Assembly (NCBI GenBank): GCA_023213315.1
Contig: JAKCPI010006311.1
Span: 1 to 64,000 of the forward strand
DNA from: Euborellia annulipes
Taxonomy: Eukaryota > Arthropoda > Insecta > Dermaptera > Anisolabididae
Length of the DNA stretch: 64,000 nucleotides
Reading direction: 5' to 3'
The translations under genes and the position numbers were made by a program. Shown here in pieces: positions 10,791 through 21,601 of this stretch. The notes under the pieces were generated by a model. That model was not told the DNA's origin and made no database searches. It saw nothing but the letters and a program-made list of their open reading frames with translations. Position 1 is the stretch's first letter. Each line of letters starts with the position of its first letter.

Positions 10791-12340
10791 AATTCTTGAT
10801 TTTTGTTAATAGGTCCCTGTCCGCCTGATTTCATTTGCATGCCCGTTGGCTCGAATCAGTTTATTAAAGGGAAATTTAGGCTTGCTTCTTGCCCGTAATT
10901 TTCTCATGGCCTTCAAAACCCAGAGGCCGGGCAGGGCGAATACTCAAATTTTAAACTTGATTCATTGTATTTTCATATAGGCAAAAATAATATGGGCTTT
11001 AAAGTTAAGAGAAAAACTACTGATCACGTATCGAGACGCCGCCCGCCAGGGCAGTTGAGATGGGCGGGCAAAGCCGCGCCTTTCTCAACTTGTATTATGA
11101 TAAAATACTCTATTTTAAAAGTTTTTATTCTTTGACATTTTTACGAAAACTGAATAGTTTTTGAAATAATCACAGAAGAAATAGAAAATATTCGTTAATT
11201 TTGATAAAAAATCAAAACAAAATCATACGGGTGTCATTAAAAAAAGGGTAAATATAAACAAATGAATTTGTGAAACAAATGAATTTGTTTATATTTACTC
11301 TTTTTTTAAAAAATTTAATTTTTTTCAAAATTCCCTATAAGGATTTCTTTCAAATTTTAAATATTTTCTTATTTCTTTTTGCTTCCTGGTCAATCCTTCC
11401 CTCTTTTTATCCTGGACCCACAAATTTATCTCTCCACGAATATTAAATTTTAATTAATGTGCAATTTTGTAAATTTAATTGTTTATATCAATAATTACAA
11501 TGTATTTAATTTAATAATGTCAACAAGGCCAATTAGTAGAAATTATTATTTATTATTTAAATTCTATTATTAAAATACTAATTATTAATTAATTTTATTG
11601 AAAATAATAAATTTTAATTGTCTCCAGGCTGACGCATTTCCTGGGCAACTCTCTTATACTGTATCTCATTATTAAAGTTTTCTTATGAGGCACTATCACC
11701 TCCAAGTAACCACCCAGGTTTGGTATCCAAATGGCTTAAATAAAATCATTGCACTGCCTGAGATCCTAACCCTTGGTATAGAAGGCCAGCACGCTAGCCA
11801 CTACACGGTGCTATTGAAATTGTTTGAAGCCCACTTTATTACTCTTGTGCTTCATAGGAAAGATAGGAGAAATGGTTGCTATGGTAACAAAATAAAAATA
11901 TTTTCTCATGTTTATAAATTTTCTACATCTTGAATTCTAATGTGCGGTACTATCGGAATTTAAATATTGTATATATCGACACAAAAAATCTGGTGTGACA
12001 AGCACTTTCAATTACCGAAGATGAGAGAAAGTTTCACACCACGTTTTTTTTTTTATTTAAATTTTCAATGAGAAAACAAAAGTGATTTCTCATGACAGCA
12101 AACTGAATATCTATTTTGTCCTGGTGATGATCGGCTGGCTCTCTAAACGTCCTCGACTTCTGCTGCTTCATTCTCTACTCTCTATTTATTTGAAGGCATT
12201 TCTCCGATTATTTCATTTGTGTATTCTTAGTATTTATTTATCTATATTTTGGTTGCTTCTGGCGGGAGGTGAATAATGATAAGAAGAAGAAGAAGGGTCG
12301 AATCTGTATTTTATTATCAAATCAAATGTGAAGTGAGAAG
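10791..12340. other. Non-coding region with SINE remnant
   Basis: Contains a GC-richer patch (10860-11100), a hairpin near 11245-11305 built from AAATATAAACAAAT arms, a reversed family A SINE head at about 11718-11815 (palindrome, GCAGTGCAATGATT in reverse, B-box degraded), and a short-hairpin repeat fragment at 11975-12050. No gene supported. Confidence 0.45.
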
Positions 12341-12747
12341 CTAGGGCGGATACAAGGGGGGGGGGGGTAAAGGGGTAATTACCCCCCCCCCCCGAGATTT
12401 GAAAAAATCCTTTTTTTTTAAATTTAGTTTTAATGTAAAATTTTAAAAATTAATACTTAAAAATTAGATTTGCATAAAATACAAATCAAATTTTAACGGA
12501 CGGGAAAAAAATTGTTGGTTCCGCAAAAGAGGGAATAGAATGTTCAGCGGGCGGCAAAAATTTTTGAGATCAGCCCCCCCCCCCCCCCCGAAAAAAATTT
12601 ATATATACGCCCCTGTTTGTATTTATATTCTGTCAAACAAGTACAGAATGTGCCTTTAAATTAAGAATAAAATAGTGTGCTGTGCGACCAATCACACCAG
12701 ATTACCCCCCCCCCCCCCGCCGAGAAACACCTCTGGATCCGCCCTTG
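12341..12747. mobile_element. hAT-like MITE with G/C runs, interrupted
   Basis: Flanked by GTGAGAAG and GTGAGGAG (8 bp, one mismatch). Ends CTAGGGCGGATACAAGGGG and GGATCCGCCCTTG are inverted repeats. Relatives are at 26787-27003 and 55832-56075. The middle (about 12490-12614) holds a piece of the family whose ends read TATATACGCCCCTG, so this is a nested insertion. Confidence 0.65.
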
Positions 12748-12793
12748 GTGAGGAGTCAAGGGCGTCATACGTAGCAGGGATGGACTTAGTGTA

Positions 12794-12983
12794 CACTGAG
12801 GGCCAATATTAAGTCCCACCTATGCGTTTTCTACTTGTGATTATTTATATAATATAATATATTTTTTTATCGAAACTTTCATGGTTCAAAACATAAAGAC
12901 TTTCAATTTCTTTTATAAATAAAAACATTGAAATAATCACAAGTAGAAAACGCATGGTTGGGACTTAATATTGTCCCTCACTG
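12794..12983. mobile_element. Tc1/mariner-type MITE, TA target
   Basis: 190 bp flanked by TA. Long inverted ends: ATTAAGTCCCACC, GCGTTTTCTACTTGTGATTA and their complements; outer ends CACTG. Related copy at 14653-14846. Confidence 0.7.
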
Positions 12984-13074
12984 TACATAGCAAATAAGAG
13001 AGCAGATCGTAGTTAACTAGCTAAGACCCAAAGGCTTAACTAAAGGGTAAAATTAGAAACACAGGCATTGTTTA

Positions 13075-13324
13075 TCTTTATATATAATTCGCTAATGTCC
13101 GTCTGTCTGTCACGTTCTATTTAGGCAACTTCCAGTTGGAATTTTGAAATGAAATTTTATATGTATAAAGAGGACCTTCTCGGGATTACAGGAAAATTAT
13201 TTTCATCCCGAAATTCCTATAACTATTTGAGTTATTAAAGTTACGATTTCTCCCATAGGAAATGTATAGAGAAATATTTATGTATTCTTTGCATTTGTGT
13301 GCCGAAGGCGGGCGCCGCGGCTAG
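13075..13324 (+). mobile_element. Non-autonomous Helitron
   Basis: Starts TCTTTATATATAATT, ends with a GC-rich hairpin (GGCGGGCGCCGCGG) followed by CTAG, and sits between A and T, the Helitron signature (5' TC, 3' hairpin plus CTRR, A|T target, no duplication). The surrounding repeat has an uninterrupted paralogue at about 51590-51820, confirming both ends. Confidence 0.8.
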
Positions 13325-13847
13325 TTTATGTAAATTTTTGTTAAAAAATTATTTAGCTTTAATTAACTTTAAATAATTTGAATAAATGAAGTCTTTATTA
13401 AGTTGCTAATTTCACTTTCCTTTTACTTCAAATAGCTAATTATCTTTGAAAAAACTCATTTTTTTTAACTCTTGTTTTATTATATCGTTAATTTACTTGC
13501 TAGTCGACTAGTAGGTATGAACCGCCCGGGAAAATAATTGTTGATGGTTAAACCCCCCTAAAAGCAAATCCGAAGAGTGACCTTGGATGGTTCCTTCACC
13601 CAGTCAGTCTTCTTTCAAAATACTGGTAAGCAGCTCTTCTCGCCCCCCCCCCTCCCTCCGCATTCTATTTGTCTTTCCCTATTTCCCTTCGGCCATAATC
13701 TCTTTTGCCGATCTCGAATTTCTCGAAAAAAAAAAAAAACAGAGCCAGGGATGTTGTCTTTAACATTTGGATAGAACAACAACAGGAAGTCAGGATCAAA
13801 TAGTTTTGAATGCATTTCGTGTGTGTGTGGAAAAGTTATCAAAAAAA

Positions 13848-13928
13848 ATCTGGTGTGTTAATTGCACAGCACACAACATTCGGTAATCGAAGGTTGTGTA
13901 CTGTGCTGTCACACCAGATTTTTTTTGT
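13848..13928. mobile_element. Short palindromic MITE
   Basis: About 80 bp, almost a complete hairpin: AAAAAAAATCTGGTGTG at one end, CACACCAGATTTTTTTT at the other, with ACAGCACACAAC and GTTGTGTACTGTGCTGT inside. Fragments of the family occur at 7545, 11980, 12690, 24215, 26815 and 55865. Confidence 0.6.
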
Positions 13929-14041
13929 GTCGAGATCTATTTAGTTTCCCATAGCAACTTGATCACTTGCATTTTATGGGTAAAAAGTAAAAAAAAATTC
14001 AAAATTTCCATAGGCTCTGTGTATTTTAAATGTTAACTTCG

Positions 14042-14250
14042 GCTCAGGGACCCACATCTTGTGGGTACGTGGATGGCGACCACGAGCTACCCGAGCTGGG
14101 ACAGGCAGTTCTTTGTAGACCGTGCGACGGGTCGGCCTGTCCTATTTTTTCCGGTTGCAAAAACGCCTGATAGGGTTGGAGAGAAAAGAGTGAGGTTCGC
14201 CGACCCCGTATCGCGGGAATAAGGCGAGGACAGAAGAAGAAGAAGAAGAC
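14042..14250 (+). mobile_element. Short retroposon (family B), longest copy
   Basis: Begins GGCTCAGGGACCCACATC, includes CACGAGCTACCCGAGCTGGG and GTGCGACGGGTCGGCCTGTC, and ends in a (GAA)n tail at 14230-14249. This defines the family's 3' microsatellite tail. No target duplication recognised. Confidence 0.7.
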
Positions 14251-14652
14251 TGATTGAAATAAACTATGGTTATTTTTCAAAATTTTACATAATTGGAAAT
14301 TTTTTTTTTTTAATGTATAAAAAGTTGGAAGGGACCTCATTTTGAATAGAAATTAACATACAAATCCCCATTTGGGGATTTAATATTGGCTCTATGGAAG
14401 GAAGAGCCGAAAAATGAATTGGAAAATCTGAAATACTACATTAGTAAAGTGTATTTTAAACAATGTTCAGGGCGAAATGAGAATATACATTTTAAAAAGG
14501 ATCTAAAAAATAGTTGATTTATGAATTTTAATTAAAATCGGGCTAGCGTATTTTGATAAAATCGAAAAAAGCAGGAAAGAGTACTTGAGTAAAGTATTAG
14601 TACTCTTTGGCCGATTTTGTTCAAAGGTTTATTTAAACTGTCCGGTAGGGTA

Positions 14653-14846
14653 CAGTGATGGACAATATTAAGTCCCACCTATGCGTTTTCTACTTGTGAT
14701 TATTTCATTGTTTTTATAAAAGAAAATGAAAATCTTTATTGGAAATTTTCTAAGTTTGAATTATGAAAGTTCCCATTAAAAAATATACAAATAAAATAAT
14801 CACAAGTAGAAAACGCATGGGTGGGACTTGATATTGTTCCTCACTG
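14653..14846. mobile_element. Tc1/mariner-type MITE, TA target (second copy)
   Basis: 194 bp flanked by TA with ends CAGTGATGGACAATATTAAG and the complementary right end. Same family as 12794-12983; the inner sequence differs but the terminal ~50 bp is conserved. A right-end fragment occurs near 63725-63775. Confidence 0.75.
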
Positions 14847-14875
14847 TACCAATATAAAATTTTAAATGGGAAATA

Positions 14876-15030
14876 TAAATTATACACTAGGTTATTTATT
14901 TCAATTTTATTATTTTGGAGTCATTTGTAAACTTCTGAAGATGACACACAGAATACGTATTAATTAAGTCAATAAAATAAAATTGAAATAAATAACCTAT
15001 ATAATTCCTATATAATATGTTTCAACTAGT
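14876..15030. repeat. Snap-back repeat, relative of 54778-54950
   Basis: Inverted arms AGGTTATTTATTTCAATTTT and complement enclose CTGAAGATGACA and GAATACGTATT, a decayed form of the CTGANGA..GAAATACGTAT arrangement. Followed by ATGTTTCAAC..CCAACGGTCG as in the 54778 copy. Confidence 0.55.
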
Positions 15031-15364
15031 GCCAACGGTCGCCTGTATCTAGTTAATAAAAATATCAACCTAGTAGTTGTGTATTTCTATCGTATTTTTG
15101 ACATGAAACCTCTCTATAAAATAAACATAACCAAAATAGAGAAGTTAAACCCGGAGTGGAAGTGAGAGCATGACGGTGTTTCGGTTTTACTGGCAAATCA
15201 CGTGCCAAACAGCCCAAATGCAAGTTAAAACGTGTGCACGCAACACTGTACATTTATATATACTCTTTGAAAAGCTCACTAAAATGCGGCTTGCAATAAT
15301 ACCTAATTAAATCCCGCAATTAAATAATAATATATATTAATTAGGAATTAAAATATAATTAATT

Positions 15365-15720
15365 ACCTTCGGGGGCACGGCGAGATGGATGCAACAGGTG
15401 GCCTGCTCGATCACAAGGTGCGTGTCATATACACACTCACTCACATACACACACACACGCACAATACACTTAAACAATCACAACACTTGTTTGTTCAGTA
15501 TATGAGAAATGTACAAGAGATCACTTATTTCTTTTACTTTTTAACTCTATCACTCTCTATTTGCGACTGGCGCGCGCTGAAAGAGAGACGCGACGACGCA
15601 ACGCTAAGCTTCCCCCCTCCCCGCCCCCTCCCCTCGCTCCATCCCCCCTCCACCCAGCCAGGCAAGCCTCCCCCGCTTTAGGACCGGACCCAACACTATC
15701 TAAACTAAAAACATCATCGC
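15365..15720. promoter_or_regulatory. GC/CpG-rich island-like segment, possible orphan first exon
   Basis: This region differs sharply from its AT-rich surroundings: CGCGACGACGC, GC-box-like CCCCGCCCCC, and two strong donor-like sites facing opposite ways (plus AAG|GTGCGT at 15418/15419, after ATGGATGCAACAGGTGGCC; minus GAAG|GTAATT near 15369). It looks like a promoter plus a first exon of a gene whose remaining exons I cannot recognise. Strand undecided. Confidence 0.35.
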
Positions 15721-15844
15721 AGTTTAGACACTTCTTAAGCTTAACAAGACATGTCCACAAAAAAAAGAGAAACACCTACCTACTGGCTGTTTATTCTTTT
15801 TTTTTTTTTTCCAAGCACAATATTAGAATTTGAACAAGAATTCT

Positions 15845-16510
15845 TCCACCAAGCTTACGACACAACTCTCACCGGAGGATGGCTGGTCCCATGCCCCCCC
15901 CCCCCCCCCCCCCAGGCAAATTCTCTAGTTACGCCCATGGTGGTCTTTAAACAATTTTGAAAGCAAAATGAGAACAGCATCAAAAAAATAATTGATTTTT
16001 GAATTTTAAGAGAAAGTATGTCAAAATAAATTTGGAAAATCGATTTTTAAAATCATTTTCAGAACGTTTTGAGACTAAAATTTCATTGTTTTTGCTTCGA
16101 ATATTTTATATACTAAGTTATTCAATCAATACCAAGGCCTAAATGTGTTTATTTAATTAAAAAACAATAAATTAGAAAATTAAAGAGGCAGTTAAAATTT
16201 GAAGATGTAATAGGCAATCAATAAACCCCCATTTTATGTGGTCGTAGTTAAATAAAAAAATGTCTATAGCTTTATAATTGATTGAAAAGACCAGTTTTGC
16301 ATTTTGCCACATATCCAACGAAAAATAAGAGAGATTGAGCGAGTTTTTGAAAAGCGAATGTGCGCGAGAAGAAAAGCCTAGACGAGAGTGAAGCGAGGCT
16401 CCCTGGCTGCACTCTCGGCGCAGATCGAATTTGAAAAAACAAATTGATGCTCTCCCAGCATTTGAAATTATTGACAAATTGATCTTTTTATGCTTTTATT
16501 AAATTTTATT
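15845..16510. repeat. Mixed repeat remnants
   Basis: 15850-15945 is the right half of the CATGGGCGTAACTAG-type hAT MITE with an 18-20 nt C run. 15950-16060 belongs to the repeat with AAAATGAGAA..ATTGATTTTTGAATTT also at 14490 and 19370. The rest to 16510 is unclassified. Confidence 0.4.
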
Positions 16511-16634
16511 CGAAACCTTTTTAACTATAAGAATAAAAGAATGCATATTTATCTATAAAAAATTCAATCCTTTGAGAAAAAATAAAATTTCAAAATATTT
16601 TGTCTTCAATCAAAGAGATGCTTATTTCTCATAA

Positions 16635-17190
16635 ATAGAGACCGGACAAAAAAGCATAAAAAAATGGAAAAAAGTGCTTAAAAAAGCATAAAAAACTTGA
16701 ATAAAAAGTTGTTAAATAAGCATAAAAGTTGAAAAAAAAGCATCTAATAAGCAATTTTTACTTATACCAATGGCGTATACAATTTTTTTTTAAAGAAACT
16801 AAATTTATTTCGCCCCGCCCTGCGAAAATTTTTTTTTTGCGGAACCAAATTTTTTCACCCTGCTGAAAAAAATTTTTTTACAGGGCTATATTTTTTCACA
16901 CTGCGGGATTTTTGGAATTTTTTTTTTTGGGGGGGGGCGTTCCCCCCTTATATACGTCCCTGGTGTATGCGTGTGTGAATGGGAAAATTTTTTTTTAATA
17001 AAAAAAAAAAAAAAATATAAATATAAGTTCAAATAAGCACGAAAGGGAAAAAAAAGCATGAAAACTCAAAAAAAGCAAAAAAAGCATAAAAAATGTAATC
17101 TCAATGCACTTAGTTTTTCCTAATTCGTATAGAAATTAAATATCTAATGGTTGCTTATAAAATTCAGCAATAAGCATTTTGCTTAAAATA
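16635..17190. repeat. A-rich repeat with AAAAGCATAAAA units, interrupted by a G/C-run MITE
   Basis: Begins GAGACCGGACAAAAAAGCAT; related sequence is at 36530-36660 and, reversed, at 22475-22640 plus 23520-23640. In the reversed copy the same internal region is also interrupted. The insert here (about 16769-16966) has TATATACGTCCCTG at its right end. Confidence 0.55.
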
Positions 17191-17282
17191 AAATCCATCC
17201 CTTTAGACCTTTAGTTCAGGGCTTGTTAAACGTTTTTGAGTCGCGGCCCCGTTGGGAACCTAATAAATATCTCACGGCCCCC

Positions 17283-17663
17283 CAGTAGCGTAGCCAGGAT
17301 TTCTGCTTGGGGGGGCCCAAAAGTTTTATGAACCCCCCCCCCCCCCCCTTCACCAAGAAACTTAAAGTGGAGAAATTTTTTTTTAGATAATATAATAATA
17401 ATAATTATAAATAAAAAACAAATAAAAAAATTTTTTTTTTCTTGAAATAAAAAATAATTTTAATACAAAATTCGTAAATATTAGAGATTTTTTCAATTAT
17501 TTATAAGTTTTTTGTTAGATTTTAGAATTTATGAGAGTTAATAAAGTTAAAAAAAAAAAAATATCATTAGGGAAAACAATAGGTATTTTTTTGTTTTGGA
17601 GAAGGCTTTGGGGGGGGGGGGGGGGCCCGGCCCCCCTGGGCCCCCCCCCTGAATACGCCACTG
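17283..17663. mobile_element. hAT-like MITE, 8-bp target duplication CGGCCCCC
   Basis: 381 bp flanked by exact CGGCCCCC. Ends CAGTAGCGTAGCCAGGATTT and CCTGAATACGCCACTG are imperfect inverted repeats. A C run follows the left end and a G run precedes the right end. It sits inside an older element that resembles another hAT family (GAGTCGCGGCCCC). Confidence 0.7.
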
Positions 17664-17699
17664 CGGCCCCCCTATTTTTACTTTACATTCTCTTGCCTA

Positions 17700-18500
17700 T
17701 GTGTGTTCAATTTTAAGCATGAAGGAATTGAGCTAGGAGGGTGAAATTTTATATTTAAGTTAGACACCCCCCCCTGAGGCGTGGAAATAAGTTTTTAATC
17801 AAAATCAGCCAAAAAGTACTAGTACTTTACTGATGGAGTTTTTCAGTTTTTTTTCGATTTTCTCTAAATTCGATCTAACGATTTTTTTTTTTAATTAATA
17901 AATCAATTATTTTTTAAATGCTCTTTTAAAAAGTACATCAGTAATATTTTGTGAAAATTGTTTGAAGTACTCAAATCTAAATTAAATTTTACACTTTGAT
18001 ATTTAACTAGCCTACAGTAATACAAGATGGAAATATCGCTTGTGTTCAAATAAATATGTGATGATGAAGAATTGAAAGATTTTACTTCTAACTAAATATA
18101 TAACTATCATTTATTTAGCGATATTCTCTGACTGCTTAATTAATTTTTTTTTTTCTCGTTCAATTTTTATAATTCTTCTAAATATCCAAAAAAAAAAAAA
18201 TTTAACTTAAAAGCTGTTAATTAAATTATTATTTTTAAAAAGAGAAATAATATTTCTTAGAATCGAGGGGGGAGGGGCGCCTGGCGACAATCAGAGCGGC
18301 GGGGAGGGGGGAGGCTGCAACTCGCCGCCCTCCCCTCCTTTGGTCAATTTAAGAGCCCGGAAATAATTAACATTGGGAATGAATAAAATCTTGATAAATC
18401 AAATGTCTATAACTCGGAAACGGCGCATCCAATTCGCATCGGATTTTTTGTAATGAGTTTAGAATTTCCTAGAGAATATTCACATTCAACTAAAATTGAA
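17700..18500. other. Non-coding repeat remnants
   Basis: 17700-17900 is a reversed copy of the 8600/14600 repeat tail; 18240-18370 has GGGGAGGGG-like purine runs. No gene supported. Confidence 0.4.
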
Positions 18501-18676
18501 TATTTAACAAGACATGTGAGTGTTCTTTATTGATGAGGCCAAACATCCCATGGCCCCTGGGAATCGAACCCAGGATCTCCGCCTTTCGGGGCATAGGCGT
18601 GCTATCCTGGGTTCGATTCCCAGGGGCCATGGGATGTTTGGCCTCATCAAAGAACACTCACATGTCTTGTTAAATA
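18501..18676. repeat. Near-perfect palindrome of two inverted tRNA-like halves
   Basis: Arms 18501-18575 and 18605-18676 are reverse complements with few mismatches. Each outer half carries CCTGGGTTCGATTCCCAGG, a tRNA T-arm/B-box sequence, on opposite strands. The 29-nt loop is CTTTCGGGG-like. Confidence 0.75.
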
Positions 18677-19004
18677 TATCTATGACTCAGTTAAAGTCCG
18701 AATCGAGGTATTTTGAATACTATTATCTTTTTCAAATAATAGATCTCGAAAAATATTTAGCTAAAATTGAATAATTAAGAATATATTTTTTTTTTATCTA
18801 ACCATCCGTTCAAGCAATCAAATGATAGTAAAAAGGATCATCGTTCTATATTCTCTGAAATTTTCCCTTTTATCTGTATATAAAATTTTCAAACAGTTTT
18901 TTTTTTTTTTTAAATTTCTCTTTATTAGCAATCTCCGCACTCTCAATTTTTATTAAATAAACGAATATTATATAAATTTTAAATAAATACCTTAGGGGTT
19001 GTTC

Positions 19005-19280
19005 ACATATTACGTAACGCATTAGGGGAGGGAGAGGCATGGGCGTAACTAGGGGTGTGCCGGGGGGGGGGGCATGGCCACCCTAGAAGGCTCGTGCCCC
19101 CCCTTTCCAGGCCCTCCGGAGGATAGCTGGTCCCATGTCCCCCCCCAGCCAAATTCTTTAGTTACGCCCATGCCATTTACACTAATATATTTTCATAATA
19201 ACGGTTATCGTATAAAGTCTTATATGGCCTAAGTTGCTGGAAAGACTGTGTGAATGGGAAAAAAAGTGTGTGTTTAACAA
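19005..19280. mobile_element. MITE cluster: TTA-type fragment, hAT MITE, SINE 3' part
   Basis: 19014-19037 looks like the left end of the GGGGC..ACGT element family at 45306 (TTAGGGGTTGTTCACATATT). 19038-19172 is a complete CATGGGCGTAACTAG-ended MITE, without a matching target duplication. 19175-19275 is the 3' part of SINE A. Confidence 0.55.
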
Positions 19281-20048
19281 AAAAATATTTATATTTTGTT
19301 ACCATGGCAACCATTTCTCCTATCTTCCCTATGACATACAAGAGTAAAGTGGTCTTCTGAAGATTTCAACGGCAAAATGAGAATATACATTTTAAAGAGC
19401 ATCTAAAAAATAATTGATTTTTGAATTTAAAAAAAAATCGTTGGAGCGAATTTTGAGAAAATCGAAAAAAAAAACTGAAAAAGTACTTCAGTAAAGTACT
19501 AGTACTCTTTGGTTTTCCTAGTTCATTTTCTTCATGGTTAAAAATGTCCACACAGACCACTTTTGCGAGACCCACTTTTTTGGACTCCTCAGTAACCCAT
19601 CGGTTTCGGCTGCTCATGATTGCCTTCTTCAGAGGATTACAATTTACTACAGGAGGTGGACTTTTAATATTTTTTATCTACCCAATGTTGAGTTAATCTT
19701 TTCCAATTTTAGTAAATCTATCATCCAAGAAGTGATACCAAAACAAGTTTCCTGAATGTCACGATGGTAACGCCATAACAATAATAATTGTCGAATAAAA
19801 AAAAAATTTAATTAAAAAAAAAAATTAAAATTTTAATTTTTATTCACCTCATTAAAATTTTATTAACTTTGAATTTGTTGATAAAAAAAATTATTAAAAA
19901 CTAAGAGCGCGAGGCTCTAAAGACGGAGGCGCCTGCAATTCCAAGAGCGCAACCAAACATGCTGTTCTGTTGTGCAGGTTGCAACGGTGGAATTTTGAAG
20001 GCGTTTTTAAAGTGTGTTATTTCGGTTATTTACGGTATCTCGAATAAA

Positions 20049-20050
20049 AT

Positions 20051-20094
<44 letters not shown>

Positions 20095-20190
20095 ACTCAC
20101 ACTTTTTTCTCATTCACACTCACACACACATTCACACAGTCTATTCGGCAACTTAGGCCATTTAAGACTTTGGCGATAACAGTTATTATT
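20049..20190 (-). mobile_element. SINE A, 5'-truncated, with 40-nt poly(A)
   Basis: The poly(T) at 20051-20090 is the tail of a minus-strand copy; it then reads back through the CACTCACAC and GGCAACTTAGGCCAT blocks of the SINE 3' region. Confidence 0.7.
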
Positions 20191-20213
20191 TATAATTAGA
20201 GACCGGATTTTAA

Positions 20214-21599
20214 GGTGCGCGTCTCGAAAAACCGTTAAAGCACGATTGACTCGAGGCGGCACGAGATGGCGTTAGTGTTCCCCCATTGGAATACAAGGGA
20301 CTTTTTCCATTTCATTCTAGAGCTTTCCAGCTAATTAATTAAAGGCAGAAAAATTAATTATTCTTTAACACATTGATTACTAATTTAATTATCTACAACT
20401 TATAGAGCTCCTTTTTTTAAAATAACTTTTATTTAATGCGACTAATCTAAAAAAAATTTTTTTTTTTCGAAAATCAAAAAAGGGCTTCTATTATTTGTAG
20501 ATATTTTAAATAGCTTTAATTTAAAAAAAAATTGAGGTCGATAGCTTCAAAATTGTGGCCGCAAAGTCCCGAAATTAGCACGTCGCACAGTGGTTCCAAA
20601 TCCCGAAAACGTGGCCCAAAAATAAAGATTAAATTCGTGGACTTTTAAGCCCCTAAATAGTTTTATTAATATATTTACGGTTAGGAACGACCGTTTTTTG
20701 AGAGCCATATGCACTTATCTGGCTCTCAAAATCTATTTGAATCTGAGCGTTTTTGGCAACAATCGGGAGCTCTCTCCGGACGCAAATAAGCATCCTTTTC
20801 TATCGCTCTCCATTTCCTTGTGCTTTTGGTTATTTCAATTTCGTCAAATGGAATCAACGACTGAAAGTAACTAAATTTCAACAATGTAAAAAAAATGCAA
20901 TAAATTTTGATAGTTAATTAATAGGGGCATTTCAAATAAAGTCTTATTTTTTTCAATTTCAGAAGACGCAAAAATTCAAAAGTCAAAAAGTGAAAAGTCC
21001 CACGACATCCCACTCTCAAACCACTTTTCCTGCCTTTTGTAATCCTTCTTCATTAATAATATTAAAAAATTAGCTGCACAGACTTGCACATTGTTTTTTT
21101 ATTCAATTTTTTTGAAATTTGAATATTCATCTGATGAAGCATATTAATGTTATTTAAACTAATGTAATATGTAATCCGTATTAAAAATATTGAATAAAAT
21201 ATTGTAATTAAACTATTTTGACATAAATAAATGTGTCTGGACCCCCACAAATGTGTCGTATTAAACAATATGTATCATTTACGGTCAATATGGCCTAAGG
21301 TGCAGAAAAAGACTAATAAAAAAAAAAGAAAAATTATTTTGTTATTAATTAATTTAAAATACGAAATCGGCGACCTCGAGAACCCGACAATGCCAATTTT
21401 GATTGAAATCGAATTTTTTTTTTTTTAGTTCCCCATATTGGTTCCGCCATATTTTTTTTTTCTGAAAAAATAATATCAAATTCTAAATCAGCGACCTCAA
21501 AAACCCTTGTGTACTGAATTTCAGAGAGATTAAATAACGTTTTTGACTTTTGACTACGTTTTCGTGATTTGGAACCACTGTGCGCCGAGACGCGCACCT
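20214..21599. mobile_element. DNA transposon, TTAA target, GGTGCGCGTCTCG ends
   Basis: 1386 bp flanked by TTAA (20210-20213, 21600-21603), with 13-bp perfect inverted ends GGTGCGCGTCTCG. No transposase frame. An isolated right end occurs at 22437-22463 before another TTAA, and a related host element lies at 31493-32364. TTAA targeting is typical of piggyBac, but the ends are not classical piggyBac. A SINE remnant lies at 21233-21330. Confidence 0.7.
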
Positions 21600-21601
21600 T
21601 A

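Noticed and set aside
14934..14965. CTGAAGA..GAATACGTATT as a working hammerhead
   Set aside because: The intervening bases do not pair and one A of GAAA is missing.
15557..15833. Pro/Arg-rich or Gly-rich frames in the CpG-rich segment
   Set aside because: They translate C-rich and G-rich runs; the segment looks like promoter or UTR. The separate MDATGG start is kept as a finding only.
16172..16477. 101-codon minus-strand frame
   Set aside because: No family resemblance, no splice context and AT-rich composition.
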